Shown in pieces: positions 16,064-26,700 of a stretch of 64,000 nt of DNA. Under the pieces are notes generated by a model that searched no databases, was not told the origin of the DNA, and worked only from the letters and a program-made list of their open reading frames with translations. The stretch's first letter is position 1. Every line of letters starts with the position of its first letter. Source of the stretch: Bacteroidota bacterium (lineage in GTDB: Bacteria > Bacteroidota > Bacteroidia > Bacteroidales > FEN-979). Made by a program: the position numbers and the translations under genes. The stretch covers positions 1 to 64,000 of the forward strand of contig JAPLDH010000012.1 of assembly GCA_026391355.1 (NCBI GenBank), written 5' to 3'.

Positions 16064-17698
16064 TTGGAGTTGAAAAAGGGTTTCCTGCTGGGAGTATTGC
16101 TTTGCTTCCCTTTCTTTATTTTTTCCCAGGTCGCTTTCCAGGATTTGAATTATCAGAATATCTATGATTTCCTGGATGAGATGGCAAATCTTGGATTTAT
16201 CTCCCTGAATTCATCCAATAAGCCATACTCCCGTGAATTCATTGCCATCAAGCTTAATGAAGTAGAATTGCACAAGGATGTTTTGAACAAACGACAGAAA
16301 AAAGAGCTTAATTTTTTTCTGCGGGATTATAATTTTGAGTTGAAACCCGGTACTGAATATAGTAAAGATGTCCCCGGACTGTTTAAAAAACAGAAAAACT
16401 TCGGAATACCCTTTAGTCCGCCGGAGTTACTTTACAAAGATTCCCTATTCAGGATTTTCGTACGACCTGTTTTGGGTATCCGGTATTATTACAGACCTGA
16501 CAGTTCAGTTTATCATCGCTGGGACGGTGCAGAAATACTGGGGTATATCGGGAAACATATTGGATTTTATGCGAGTTTACGGGATAATCACGAGACTCAA
16601 TTATTGGTCACCCCTGATTATTTTACAAGGGACGAAGGCGCTGCCTGGAAGGGCGGTGGCGATTACAGTGAAATGCGCGGAGGCATTGCCTATTCCTGGA
16701 ACAATGGATCCTTTTTCCTCGGGAAAGATCACTTCCAGTGGGGTGATAACTATTTCGGCTCCATCATCTTTTCAGGCCGAACACCGTCTTTCCCCTATTT
16801 TCAGCTCCGTCTGAAACCATTAAAATGGCTTGAATACACTTATATTCACGGATGGCTGATTTCACAGGTTATTGACAGCAGCCGCACATGGCGTGCTTCG
16901 AATACCATCCGGGAATATTACCTTCAGAAATATCTTGCAGCGGCAATGCTGACTTTTGCACCTTGGAAAAACCTCCATATATCGCTTGGAAACTCAGTGG
17001 TTTATTCTGCCGGATATCCGAATCCTGCCTTCCTGTTGCCATTCCTGTTCCCTGTCAATTTCAGATATCATGGCGATGCCTATCAATCTTCATATTATGG
17101 AAACAATTCACAACTGTTTCTGAACATCAGCTCCCGCCAGGTCCGGCACCTGCATCTGTATGGCTCATTGTTCATGGATGGATTCAACTGGAAAGTTTTC
17201 ACTGCCTCAAACCGTCATAACCCCATAAGCTATAAGGCAGGATTCCGCCTCAGCGATTTCCTCATACAGAATATCTCAGTGACCGGCGAATACACACTTA
17301 CCAATCCCTGGACCTATGAAGATCAGGTTCCGACGCTAACCTATACTTCAAACCTTTATAACCTGGGAAGTTTTATGAGCGATAACTCCCGGGATATTTG
17401 CATGGCCATTGATTATAAACCCATTCGTGGTCTTGTTCTCAACCTGACATTTGAAATGCAGGAACATGGCCGGGAGGCAAATGCAATAACTGAAGACCCT
17501 TCTGCCGTTCCCCTGCTGACAGGTCTGACATGGAAAAGCAGGATCATCAGCGCAACTGCAACATACGAATTCACAAATAACACATATGTATTTTTGGGGA
17601 TTATCAACAACCAATCAACAGGAGATAAAAAGTACATTTCACCCTACTTTTATGGCAACAGGAATACACTGTCGGGAGGATTAAATGTTGGATTTTAA
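16064..17698 (+). CDS. Wzi-like capsule-assembly outer-membrane protein
   Basis: A 544-residue predicted barrel. The start appears to be TTG at 16064 because the signal peptide (LKKGFLLGVLLCFPFFIFSQ) begins there and no nearby ATG is in frame. An N-terminal helical segment (NLGFISLNSSNKPYSREF, about 40-60) precedes aromatic-rich strands with FQWGDNYFG and FPYFQLRLKPLKWLEY, the pattern of capsule assembly protein Wzi relatives. Wzi holds capsule polysaccharide at the cell surface (known family); here the polysaccharide is unknown and no capsule genes are nearby, so function is tentative. Confidence 0.65.
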   Translation: MELKKGFLLGVLLCFPFFIFSQVAFQDLNYQNIYDFLDEMANLGFISLNSSNKPYSREFIAIKLNEVELHKDVLNKRQKKELNFFLRDYNFELKPGTEYSKDVPGLFKKQKNFGIPFSPPELLYKDSLFRIFVRPVLGIRYYYRPDSSVYHRWDGAEILGYIGKHIGFYASLRDNHETQLLVTPDYFTRDEGAAWKGGGDYSEMRGGIAYSWNNGSFFLGKDHFQWGDNYFGSIIFSGRTPSFPYFQLRLKPLKWLEYTYIHGWLISQVIDSSRTWRASNTIREYYLQKYLAAAMLTFAPWKNLHISLGNSVVYSAGYPNPAFLLPFLFPVNFRYHGDAYQSSYYGNNSQLFLNISSRQVRHLHLYGSLFMDGFNWKVFTASNRHNPISYKAGFRLSDFLIQNISVTGEYTLTNPWTYEDQVPTLTYTSNLYNLGSFMSDNSRDICMAIDYKPIRGLVLNLTFEMQEHGREANAITEDPSAVPLLTGLTWKSRIISATATYEFTNNTYVFLGIINNQSTGDKKYISPYFYGNRNTLSGGLNVGF

Positions 17699-17791
17699 AA
17701 ATCATTGAATGACGGATTTAAAACTTTTTTTACTTTGCATTACGAAATAAATGACAACTTTATAAGTTTAATTACACTAAAACAACAAATT

Positions 17792-19471
17792 ATGAGAAAA
17801 ACCTTTTTGCTATCCGGGATGATAATCCTTATGATGACCGGATGGAATCTGCACCTTTCAGCGTGCACTAATTTTTTATTTACAAAGGGGGCGACGGTTG
17901 ACGGATCCACGATGATCACCTATTCGGCTGATTCGCATACTTTATATGGCGAGTTGTATTTTAGGCCTGCTGCCGATTTCCCGGAAGGCACCCTGGTTGA
18001 CGTAATTGAATGGGATACAGGCAAAAAGCTTGGCCAGATCCCACAGGTTCGTCATACTTATTCGGTTGTGGGTAACATGAATGAACACCAGGTAGCAATT
18101 GGTGAAACCACATATGGCGGAAGGGATGAATTACAACACCAGGCAGGTGCAACTGTTGACTATGGAACATTGATCTATTTCGGATTACAACGTGCAAGAA
18201 CCGCCCGCGAAGCCATTAAGGTTTTTGGCGACCTGACAGCACAATACGGATATGTAAGTGAAGGTGAATCTTTTTCAATCTCTGATGCAAATGAGGTTTG
18301 GATACTTGAAATGATCGGAAAAGGAGAAGGGCAGAAAGGAGCCGTATGGGTAGCCATGCGCATTCCTGATGGGTATGTATGCGGTCATGCAAACCAGGCC
18401 AGGATCACGCAATTTCCCTTGAATGATCCGGATAATTGTATCTATTCTCCCGATGTGATAACCTTTGCCCGTTCCAAAGGATGGTTTGACGGTAAAGATG
18501 CTGAGTTCAGCTTTTCTGATACCTATGCACCTGTATCCTTCAGTGGAGCACGCGCCTGTGAAGCAAGAGTCTGGTCGATGTTCAACAGGGTGAACTCCAA
18601 AATGGGCCAATACCAGGATTATGCAATGGGACATGTTCAGAAAGGAAAATGGGGGTATGCTATCAACCGTATGCCATTATGGATCAAGCCTGATAAAAAG
18701 TTATCTGTTCATGATGTCATGGAACTAATGCGTGATCACTATGAAGGAACCAAAATGGACATGACCGTGGGGCTTGCAGCAGGTCCGTTCGTTTGTCCGT
18801 ACCTCTGGCGTCCCATGACATGGAAAGTCGACAGCGTGGATTATATAAATGAACGCGCTACTTCAACCATGCAGACCGGTTTCGTTTTTGTTGCCCAGGG
18901 CCGCTCATCGATGCCCGATCCGATCGGAGGTATCTTCTGGTTCGGGGTCGATGACACTTATACTACTGTATTTAACCCGATGTATTGCGGGATTACGAAA
19001 GTTCCCGAATGTTATGCCGTGGGAAACGGCGACATGCTTCATTATTCAGGCACTTCAGCATTCTGGGCATTCAATTTCGTTGCAAACTGGGCATATACCA
19101 AGTACAATTATATGATCAAGGACATTCAGAAAGTGCAACGTGACCTGGAGAATAAATTCATAATTATGACTCCTGCAATTGACAAAGCTGCATTGGAACT
19201 TTGGAATACCGATAAGAACCTGGCCGTTGAATACCTGACTACCTATTCTGTCAATACCGGAAATACTACCGTTTACAGATGGAAGCAACTGGGAGAGTAT
19301 CTTTTTGTCAAGTACAAGGATGGGAACATCATGAAGGAAAAAGATGGGGAATTCCTGACAAACGGTACCGGACAACCCGTGATGCCAAATCAGCCAGGAT
19401 ATCCCGAGTCCTGGTATCGTGAAATCGTCAAAAATCATGGCGATGTGATCAAAGCAGTAAAAGTTCAATAA
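17792..19471 (+). CDS. C69-family dipeptidase
   Basis: A 559-residue N-terminal-nucleophile hydrolase. The start at 17792 gives a signal peptide (MRKTFLLSGMIILMMTGW); longer in-frame starts lack one. The sequence then reads CTNFLFTKGATVDGSTMI, where Cys25 would become the N-terminal catalytic residue after processing, as in peptidase C69 (PepD). Other family features are TYSADSHTLYGEL and NEHQVAIGETTYGGR. It releases dipeptides, probably in the periplasm. A strong rho-independent terminator follows at 19493, so it is probably a single-gene unit. Confidence 0.9.
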   Translation: MRKTFLLSGMIILMMTGWNLHLSACTNFLFTKGATVDGSTMITYSADSHTLYGELYFRPAADFPEGTLVDVIEWDTGKKLGQIPQVRHTYSVVGNMNEHQVAIGETTYGGRDELQHQAGATVDYGTLIYFGLQRARTAREAIKVFGDLTAQYGYVSEGESFSISDANEVWILEMIGKGEGQKGAVWVAMRIPDGYVCGHANQARITQFPLNDPDNCIYSPDVITFARSKGWFDGKDAEFSFSDTYAPVSFSGARACEARVWSMFNRVNSKMGQYQDYAMGHVQKGKWGYAINRMPLWIKPDKKLSVHDVMELMRDHYEGTKMDMTVGLAAGPFVCPYLWRPMTWKVDSVDYINERATSTMQTGFVFVAQGRSSMPDPIGGIFWFGVDDTYTTVFNPMYCGITKVPECYAVGNGDMLHYSGTSAFWAFNFVANWAYTKYNYMIKDIQKVQRDLENKFIIMTPAIDKAALELWNTDKNLAVEYLTTYSVNTGNTTVYRWKQLGEYLFVKYKDGNIMKEKDGEFLTNGTGQPVMPNQPGYPESWYREIVKNHGDVIKAVKVQ

Positions 19472-19492
19472 TCCGTTAATTTTAATGATGAA

Positions 19493-19534
19493 GGGATGTT
19501 ATCTGCCAGACTGATAACATCCCTTTCTTTTTTT
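19493..19534 (+). terminator. Strong rho-independent terminator after the dipeptidase gene
   Basis: Perfect 11-bp stem GGGATGTTATC / GATAACATCCC (19493-19503, 19513-19523) with a 9-base loop, followed by a T-rich run to 19534. Confidence 0.95.
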
Positions 19535-19548
19535 ATCTTGTTTTATTA

Positions 19549-19556
19549 TATATTTG
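19549..19556 (+). promoter_or_regulatory. -7 box TATATTTG for the coiled-coil gene and pfkA
   Basis: TATATTTG followed by C, 31 bases before the ATG at 19588. No clear -33 TTTG at the usual distance. Confidence 0.55.
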
Positions 19557-19587
19557 CAACCATTACACGGAACAAAAAGATAGGTAC

Positions 19588-20484
19588 ATGGAGGAACAAA
19601 ATACCAAACCGGGGCGATCAAAGCTGATCATTATTCTTTTGATATTTGCCATGGGAGCACTGTTCATCTGGGTATTCATCCAGAGATCACACCTTACCAC
19701 CCTGGTAAAGGAGAAAGAAATGGAAAGGTACCAACTGCAGAAGGAGTTGGATTCGATGGTCACTGAACATAATAAGATCAAGCAAGCCTATGGCAGCCTT
19801 TCCGATTCCCTGAAGAAAAAAGACAGCATTATCCAGTCAAATGCAAAAGAGATAAAAAAATTACTCGATACAGAATGGGAATATAACAAGATCCGAAAAA
19901 AATTCGAAATGTTGCAGGTAATTGCCCAGGGATATGTCCACCAGATGGATTCCTTGTACACCCTTACCAGGGAACTCCGTGAGGAGAATGAGAAAATCAG
20001 CCAGGATTTTAAAAATGAACAATCAAAAAATAAAACCCTGGTCAAGGATAAGGAAGTACTGTCGGAAAAAATGAACGAGGCCGCTGTGTTGAAAGCTTAT
20101 GGCGTAACGATCACTCCCATGAAGCTGAAGGGCGGCCAAAAGGAACAACCAACCGATAAAGCAAGCCGTACCGACCGGCTGAAGATCTGTTTCACAATCG
20201 GGGAAAATCCACTGATCAAAACGGCTACCAAAATAATCTATATCAGGATAATCCGCCCGGATAACGTGGTAGTTACAAAAACCAAATACGACACTTTTAC
20301 ATATCATGGACAAACAGCCCCCTATTCAATTCGTGAGGACATCGATTTTAAGGGAACTTCCATAAATATTTGTGTTAACTGGACCAAAAAAGACACAGAT
20401 AAGGCAGCCATGAAAGGGAAATATTCGGTTATTATTATTTCGGAAGACAAAGAGATTGGTCAGGGCACATTTGAACTGAAATAA
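19588..20484 (+). CDS. Single-pass membrane protein with long coiled coil
   Basis: A 298-residue protein: short cytoplasmic N-terminus, one transmembrane helix (about 12-32, LIIILLIFAMGALFIWVFI), then a coiled coil of about 125 residues rich in Lys/Glu/Gln (about 38-165), and a C-terminal beta domain (about 175-298) with KICFTIGENPLI and TKIIYIRIIRPDNVVV. It lies three bases before pfkA and is probably co-transcribed. I do not recognise a named family; it looks like an envelope-spanning structural or scaffold protein. The link to glycolysis may only be positional. Confidence 0.7.
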   Translation: MEEQNTKPGRSKLIIILLIFAMGALFIWVFIQRSHLTTLVKEKEMERYQLQKELDSMVTEHNKIKQAYGSLSDSLKKKDSIIQSNAKEIKKLLDTEWEYNKIRKKFEMLQVIAQGYVHQMDSLYTLTRELREENEKISQDFKNEQSKNKTLVKDKEVLSEKMNEAAVLKAYGVTITPMKLKGGQKEQPTDKASRTDRLKICFTIGENPLIKTATKIIYIRIIRPDNVVVTKTKYDTFTYHGQTAPYSIREDIDFKGTSINICVNWTKKDTDKAAMKGKYSVIIISEDKEIGQGTFELK

Positions 20485-20487
20485 ACG

Positions 20488-21525
20488 ATGCCAAAAAAAA
20501 CCAAAAGAATCGGAATTCTCACAGCAGGTGGCGATTGTCCTGGGATCAACGCTGCCATCCGGGGTGTTGGAAAAACAGCCATCCTTGAATATGGAATGGA
20601 AGTAATCGGCATATCTTCCGGTTTCCTGGGGCTTATCAATAAAGAATATGTTGTGCTGGAAGAAGCCCAGCTTTCAGGAATAATTACATTGGGGGGCACC
20701 ATCCTGGGCACTTCGCGTGAAAATCCGTTCAAAAAAGACAGCATCTTCAATTCCACTGAGAAACCCAGCCTCATCAAAAAGCATTACGATGAACTGGAAC
20801 TGGATGCACTTGTTTGCATAGGAGGAAACGGAACCCAGCGAACCGCCAGCTACCTTTCAGATTTTGGGTTAAATATTATCGGGATACCAAAGACGATTGA
20901 TAACGATGTCTGGGGTACCGATGTCACTTTTGGTTTCGACTCAGCATTAATGATTGCTACTGATTCCATCGACCGGCTTCACACGACTGCCAATAGTCAT
21001 AAGCGTATCATGGTAATTGAAGTAATGGGTCATCATGCCGGTTGGCTGGCTTTATATTCAGGCATCGCCGGAGGAGGAGATATGATACTGATGCCTGAGA
21101 TCGAATTTGATACTTCCATCATGGCAAAATACCTGAAAAAACGCGCCATCAATAAAAAGCCATATTCGATCGTTGTGGTTGCAGAGGGAATTCCCTGCCC
21201 AAAAAATCAAAAAGCAGGGGATTTCATTGCAGAAAAAATCCAGGAGCTTACCGGCCTTGAAACCAGAGAAACCATCCTCGGATATCTCCAACGTGGAGGA
21301 AGCCCTTCTCCCAACGACCGTTTGCTGGCTACCAAGTATGGTACTTATGCTGTGGAACTTATTGCCCAAGGGATATACGGAGTGATGGTTTCATCACGGA
21401 ATGATGCGATCACTGCCGTTCCATTAAAAGAGGTTGCCGGTAAATTAAGAACCGTACCTCCTGATCATCCGCTTATTCAAAAAGCCATGCGGATGGGAGT
21501 CTGCTTTGGCAACTGCCAGGTTTAA
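20488..21525 (+). CDS. pfkA: 6-phosphofructokinase
   Basis: A 345-residue glycolytic kinase that phosphorylates fructose 6-phosphate. Seen: GILTAGGDCPGIN (about 9-21), GGNGT (112-116), PKTIDND (134-140, catalytic Asp138), and MGHHAGWLAL. The Gly at 115 and Lys at 135 combine features of ATP-using and PPi-type branches, as in the mixed 'group III' enzymes. The residue before Gly115 is Asn, where Asp or Glu normally helps bind magnesium, so phosphoryl donor is uncertain. Its last four bases overlap the end of convergent recJ. Confidence 0.92.
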   Translation: MPKKTKRIGILTAGGDCPGINAAIRGVGKTAILEYGMEVIGISSGFLGLINKEYVVLEEAQLSGIITLGGTILGTSRENPFKKDSIFNSTEKPSLIKKHYDELELDALVCIGGNGTQRTASYLSDFGLNIIGIPKTIDNDVWGTDVTFGFDSALMIATDSIDRLHTTANSHKRIMVIEVMGHHAGWLALYSGIAGGGDMILMPEIEFDTSIMAKYLKKRAINKKPYSIVVVAEGIPCPKNQKAGDFIAEKIQELTGLETRETILGYLQRGGSPSPNDRLLATKYGTYAVELIAQGIYGVMVSSRNDAITAVPLKEVAGKLRTVPPDHPLIQKAMRMGVCFGNCQV

Positions 21526-23267
21526 TAATCAAACTTAATATCCTTAACATTCAACTGGAGGGAAATGGTATTGTTCCATTCATTCTCTTCCACATGATAA
21601 CAAATATTGAATGGTACCTGCCGTTCAATTTTTTCCATCTGATTTCCTTGCTGGAAAGCAATCCCTGAGAAAGGACCACCGGAGACTTCAGGGTGAACAA
21701 TGTTAAGTTTGAGGTGATTTTTCCCAACCACACGTGTTCCTCCTGCATCAACAACTCCTTCGGTTTGAAACAACGGCGCCATATTCCCCGGGCCAAAAGG
21801 AGCAAACTGTTTAAGAATACTGTAAAAGCGGGAATGGATTGCATTCAGTGGTAAAATTGAATCAATCTCTATTTCCGGCTGAAGGTGTCTCCCCCCTGTT
21901 TTATTGATAACAGCATTTTCAAATCTCCTGATGAATTCCGGTAGATTTTCAGGTTTAAGGGATAATCCGGCAGCATATTTGTGTCCGCCAAAATGCTCCA
22001 AAAGGTCACTGCAGGTATCGATTGCATCATAAATATCAAAATCCTTGACTGACCTTGCAGATCCGGTAACCAGATCATTGGAACGGGTAAGAACAATGGT
22101 TGGACGGTAATAATGCTCAGTAAGACGTGAAGCCACGATCCCAATAACACCCTTATGCCAGTCGGGATTATAGAGCACTGTGCTGTGGGCATTTTGCAAT
22201 TGCTCATCATGACCAATCATCTCAATTGCCTGACCTGTAGCAAGACTGTCGAGGTTTTTCCGTTCGGTATTGTAATTGTTTATTTGTTCCCCTAAACGAA
22301 ACGCATCTTCCCCATTATCACAGATTAACAGTCTTACCGAGTTTTTCCCGTTTTCTATCCGGCCTGCAGCATTGATCCGGGGTCCGATCAGGAATACGAG
22401 ATCAGAAATGGTAAGTTCCTTTGTAAAGATTGAAATACCATTGTCTTCCGTCCTCTTATTCACATTGCTGAATTTCAGAATTGCTTCCAGGCCGGGCCGG
22501 GGTTTGGTATTTACAATTTTAAGCCCGAAAGTTGCCAGAATACGGTTCTCTCCGGTAATATCCACAATATCTGATGCAATGCTTACAACTACAAGGTCCA
22601 GATATTGGATCAAGGTTTCAAACGGGATCTTGTTTTTTTGTGCATATGCCTGGATCAGCTTAAAACCAATGCCACATCCTGAAAGTTCTTTGTAAGGATA
22701 GCTGCAATCCGCTCGTTTCGGATCAAGAACGGCTATGGCTGGTGGCAGTTCGCTTCCTGGCCGGTGATGATCACAAATGATGAAATCAACACCTCTCTCC
22801 TTGGCGTAAATGATCTTTTCAACGGATTTAATACCGCAATCCAGTGCGATTATCAGCGTAACTTTATTTTCAACAGCAAAATCAATCCCCTGAAAGGATA
22901 TTCCGTATCCTTCAATATCCCTGTCGGGGATATAAAAATCCATCTGATCGTAAAATTTTCTTAGAAATGTGTATACCAATGCAACAGCCGAGGTACCATC
23001 TACATCATAATCACCGTAAACCAGAATTTTTTCACCATTTCTGATCGCTGTTTCAATCCTGACGATCGCCAGATCCATATCTTTCATCAGAAACGGATCA
23101 TGCAGGTCCCTCAAATCAGGACGGAAAAATACACGGGCTTCCTCAAAGCTTGTGATCCCTCTTTGAACAAGCAAATTTGCAAGGGTCTGGTCAATGTTCA
23201 ATTCCCTGGTGAGGTGTTGAACCATTGACATTTCCCCTTGTGCTTTGAGGACCCAGCGCTTTTCCAT
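21522..23267 (-). CDS. recJ: Single-stranded-DNA-specific exonuclease RecJ
   Basis: A 581-residue DHH-family exonuclease degrading single-stranded DNA 5' to 3' in recombination and mismatch repair. DHH-family motifs are visible: VYGDYDVDGTSAVA (about 78-91), ALDCGI, ICDHHRPG (about 146-153), then the DHHA1 region with the GGHKYAAGLSL glycine motif and FGPGNMAPLF near the C-terminus. Length is typical. It is convergent with pfkA with a four-base overlap at the stops, leaving no room for separate terminators. Confidence 0.95.
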   Translation of the reverse strand: MEKRWVLKAQGEMSMVQHLTRELNIDQTLANLLVQRGITSFEEARVFFRPDLRDLHDPFLMKDMDLAIVRIETAIRNGEKILVYGDYDVDGTSAVALVYTFLRKFYDQMDFYIPDRDIEGYGISFQGIDFAVENKVTLIIALDCGIKSVEKIIYAKERGVDFIICDHHRPGSELPPAIAVLDPKRADCSYPYKELSGCGIGFKLIQAYAQKNKIPFETLIQYLDLVVVSIASDIVDITGENRILATFGLKIVNTKPRPGLEAILKFSNVNKRTEDNGISIFTKELTISDLVFLIGPRINAAGRIENGKNSVRLLICDNGEDAFRLGEQINNYNTERKNLDSLATGQAIEMIGHDEQLQNAHSTVLYNPDWHKGVIGIVASRLTEHYYRPTIVLTRSNDLVTGSARSVKDFDIYDAIDTCSDLLEHFGGHKYAAGLSLKPENLPEFIRRFENAVINKTGGRHLQPEIEIDSILPLNAIHSRFYSILKQFAPFGPGNMAPLFQTEGVVDAGGTRVVGKNHLKLNIVHPEVSGGPFSGIAFQQGNQMEKIERQVPFNICYHVEENEWNNTISLQLNVKDIKFDY

Positions 23268-23413
23268 GCAGTTATTTTCTTAGCGTAAAAGTAAACAATT
23301 TTCTCTACCTAACTTGACAGGGTTAAAATATCCCGGCAAAACTCTGATATTAATCGGCCGGAAATGAAAAGGTCATCTGATTCGGAGAACATTTTTTTTA
23401 ATAAACTCACCCC

Positions 23414-23450
23414 CTTTCCCCCTCTCTTTGAAGGAAAGAGAGGGGGAAAG
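23414..23450. repeat. Perfect 16-bp stem palindrome, 5-base loop
   Basis: CTTTCCCCCTCTCTTT (23414-23429) pairs exactly with 23435-23450 around GAAGG. It lies between divergent genes, so a terminator role is unlikely; it looks like an interspersed palindromic repeat. Confidence 0.9.
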
Positions 23451-23543
23451 CCAAAGAAGGTGAAAGAAAAGAAAATCTTGAAAAAATTAAATTGAACAAT
23501 TCTGACGTTTTAGCGAGTCGGAATTTTAAACATATTGTAAATC

Positions 23544-23578
23544 TTGACCGTATTCGATTTTATAATTCTATAAATTTG
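23544..23578 (+). promoter_or_regulatory. Putative promoter for the restriction-modification gene
   Basis: TTG at 23544-23546 and TAAATTTG at 23571-23578. The -7 box fits TAnnTTTG; the 24-base gap is a little long. Confidence 0.45.
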
Positions 23579-23736
23579 CGACTTGGTTACAGGTTGATTG
23601 AAATTAGAACACCAGGAGAAATTACTTAATACTAAGGATAGTATTATTTGACTACTTATCCGACAGTTGAGCAATTTCGAATCTTTGGAAATATGATTTC
23701 GGTTTTGATGCTCAAAAATAATTTAACAAGTAATTA

Positions 23737-26700
23737 ATGTCCAAAATCCTTATCAATCAATATTACCAGAATCTTGACCGGACTTTACAATTCGGGAAAA
23801 GCCGGAATGAGCAGAGCATCAGGAATCATTTCTGGGTTTTACTGAATGATTATGCCAGAAAATTCAACTATGAGGTAATAGCTGAAGTTGCCGTAATGGG
23901 GACTAAAGGGAATAAGGTTCATCCGGATGGAACAGTAAAAAACCTTTGGGGACTTGATATCGGGTTATGGGAAAGCAAAGATGAAAAAGACGACATTGAA
24001 GCTGAGATTGACGCCAAAATAAAAAAGGGATATCCGCTCACAAACACACTTTTTGAAGATAGTAATGTTGCCGTATTATTTCAGAGAGGGGAAGAGGTAA
24101 ACCGTGTCAAGGTTAGAGATGCAGACAAACTTCACGAAATCCTTTCAGAGTTTTTCTCGTTTAAAGGTGAAACCGTTTATAAATTTGAAGATGCAATTGA
24201 GAAGTTCAAGGCTGATATTCCGGTTATTGTTGAAACACTAAGAAAAAAAATACTTGAAACAAGAGAGAACAATGAGGTATTTTTAGCTGCACAATCGGTT
24301 TTCCTTGAATTATGCCGGGCTGAGATCAATCCTGACATCACTTTGGAAGATATACGTGAGATGATGATTCAGCATATTCTCACCAGCGATATCTTCACCA
24401 AAATTTTTGACGACGCTGAATTTCACCACCACAATACCATCGCGGCAGAACTGGAAAAACTGATAGGTATTCTGTTCACTTATGCTGAACGCAAAAACCT
24501 GTTAAACAGCATTGAGCATTATTATGAAGCCATAAGCGCCACAGCAGCAAGTATTACTGATCATCATGAAAAACAAAAATTCCTCAAGGTTCTTTACGGG
24601 AATTTTTATAAAGTATATAACCCCAAAGCTGCCGACCGTTTAGGAGTGATTTATACCCCCAATGAGATTGTACAATTCATGGTACAAAGTACCAATTACC
24701 TTTTGTTTAAACATTTTGGCAAGACTCTTGCCGACAAGAATGTGGAAATTCTTGACCCTGCTACGGGAACAGGAACGTTTATTTGCGAAATCATTGAAAA
24801 TGCCATCCCCAAAGAGCAGTTGGATTATAAATTCAAAAATGAGATTCATGCCAATGAAGTAGCCATTCTGCCGTACTATATTGCCAACCTGAATATCGAA
24901 TTCACCTTTAAACAGAAAATGCAATACTATGCAGAGTTTCCCAATCTTTGTTTTGTAGATACTCTTGATAACGTTAGCGCTTTGGCATTCTCCGGCAAAC
25001 AACATGACATGTTTGGAGTGACCTCTGAAAATACCGAACGTATTAAACGGCAAAACAGCAAAAAGATATCAGTCATTATAGGCAATCCACCTTATAATGC
25101 CAACCAGTTAAACGAAAATGAAAATAACAAAAACCGCGAGTATCCTGAAATTGATAAAAGAATAAAAAACACTTACATCAAACACAGTACAGCACAAAAA
25201 ACAAAATTGTACGATATGTATGCCCGCTTTTACCGATGGGCGAGCGACAGGCTGGACAGGAACGGAATACTTGCATTCATAACAAACCGCAGTTTTATTG
25301 ATAGCCGCACTTTCGATGGTTTCAGAAAAATAATCGCGAGCGAATTTAATGCTGTTCATATAATTGATCTGGGAGGCGATGTAAGAGCCAATCCTAAACT
25401 TTCAGGCTCCAAACATAACGTTTTTGGAATCCAGACCGGAGTAGCCATTATGATTTTGGTGCGAAATGAAAGAAATGTTAAAGAACCGTTAACAAGTAAG
25501 ACATTCAAGGAATTAAAAGAAGATTTGAATATAATAACCGAACCGGTTGTATTGTATAAAGAAAAAGAATACTTCAGCACACAGGGTTGCCGTATTTATT
25601 ATTTGCGCAGACCCGAAATGGAGACGGCTCCGGAAAAATTGGAATTCCTTCGCACAAGCAAGATTGAATATTTATTTTTTGATCGCTTAACACCTGATAA
25701 AAACAATAATTGGATTAACCTTGCTGAAGATAACAATTGGGAGAGTTTATTACCATTGGCTGATAAAGATGTCAAACATGGAAATAAAAAGGAAGCGGTA
25801 TTTCAACTTTTTTCTAATGGTATAGTCACAGCAAGAGATGAGTGGACCTATGATTTTAATGAAACTGTTCTTCAAAACAAAGTAAAATATTTTTGCGACT
25901 TTTTTGAAAAAGAAAAAAAACGATGGAATGATATAAATACAAAGATTCCGATTAATGATTTTGTTGATAGGACCATTAAATGGACATCAGAATTAGAAAA
26001 CCATCTACAAAAGGGAAGTAAATTAAAATTTAACAAGAATAAAATTAAAATTAGTTATTATCGACCGTACGTGAAGCAATTCACATATTTTGATAGGATA
26101 ATAACTCATAGATTATACCAGCAGGATAATATTTTCCCAATTGGCCAATCTTACATAAATGAATTAATTTGTTTTGTATCAGGAAACAGATTAGAATTTT
26201 CTGCAATAGCAGTTGATGCTATACCTAATTATGCAGTTTATTCATTAGACCCAATACAATGCCTCCCCTTTTATCATTACAATTCAGAAGGTAATCGTAT
26301 AGATAATATCTCAGATTGGGGTCTGGAGCAATTTGTAAATCATTATCAAGATAATAAAATAACCAAAGAAGACATTTTTCATTATACATACGCGGTACTG
26401 CATAATCCAGCCTATCGGAAAAAGTATTTCCTCAATTTGAAACGTGAGTTTCCCCGCCTTCCTTTTTATGAAAATTTCCGGCAATGGTCAACTTGGGGTA
26501 AAGCCTTGATGGATTTGCACATCAATTACGAAACTGTTTATCCATGGCCACTTGAACGTCATGATTTTGAGATAAAAGCGGAAGCAAAAAAGCAGAAGGA
26601 AATGTTCAGTAAGGCAGAGGAGCCGGAAGAGATGTACGCCCGGAAGCCCAGGATCAAAGTAAAACTGAAAGCCGATAAAACCGCCGGGATTATAGAAATT

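Larger units (their letters stand above)
23268..23736. other. Non-coding region between recJ and the restriction-modification gene
   Basis: About 470 bases without a credible gene. It contains the 16-bp-stem hairpin at 23414-23450 and a promoter-like TAAATTTG at 23571, which would leave a leader of roughly 155 bases before the restriction-modification gene. Nothing else was recognised in the leader. Confidence 0.5.

Noticed and set aside
17705-17791. Longer start for the C69 dipeptidase
   Set aside because: The extra 29 residues hide the signal peptide and include promoter-like DNA; the ATG at 17792 fits better.
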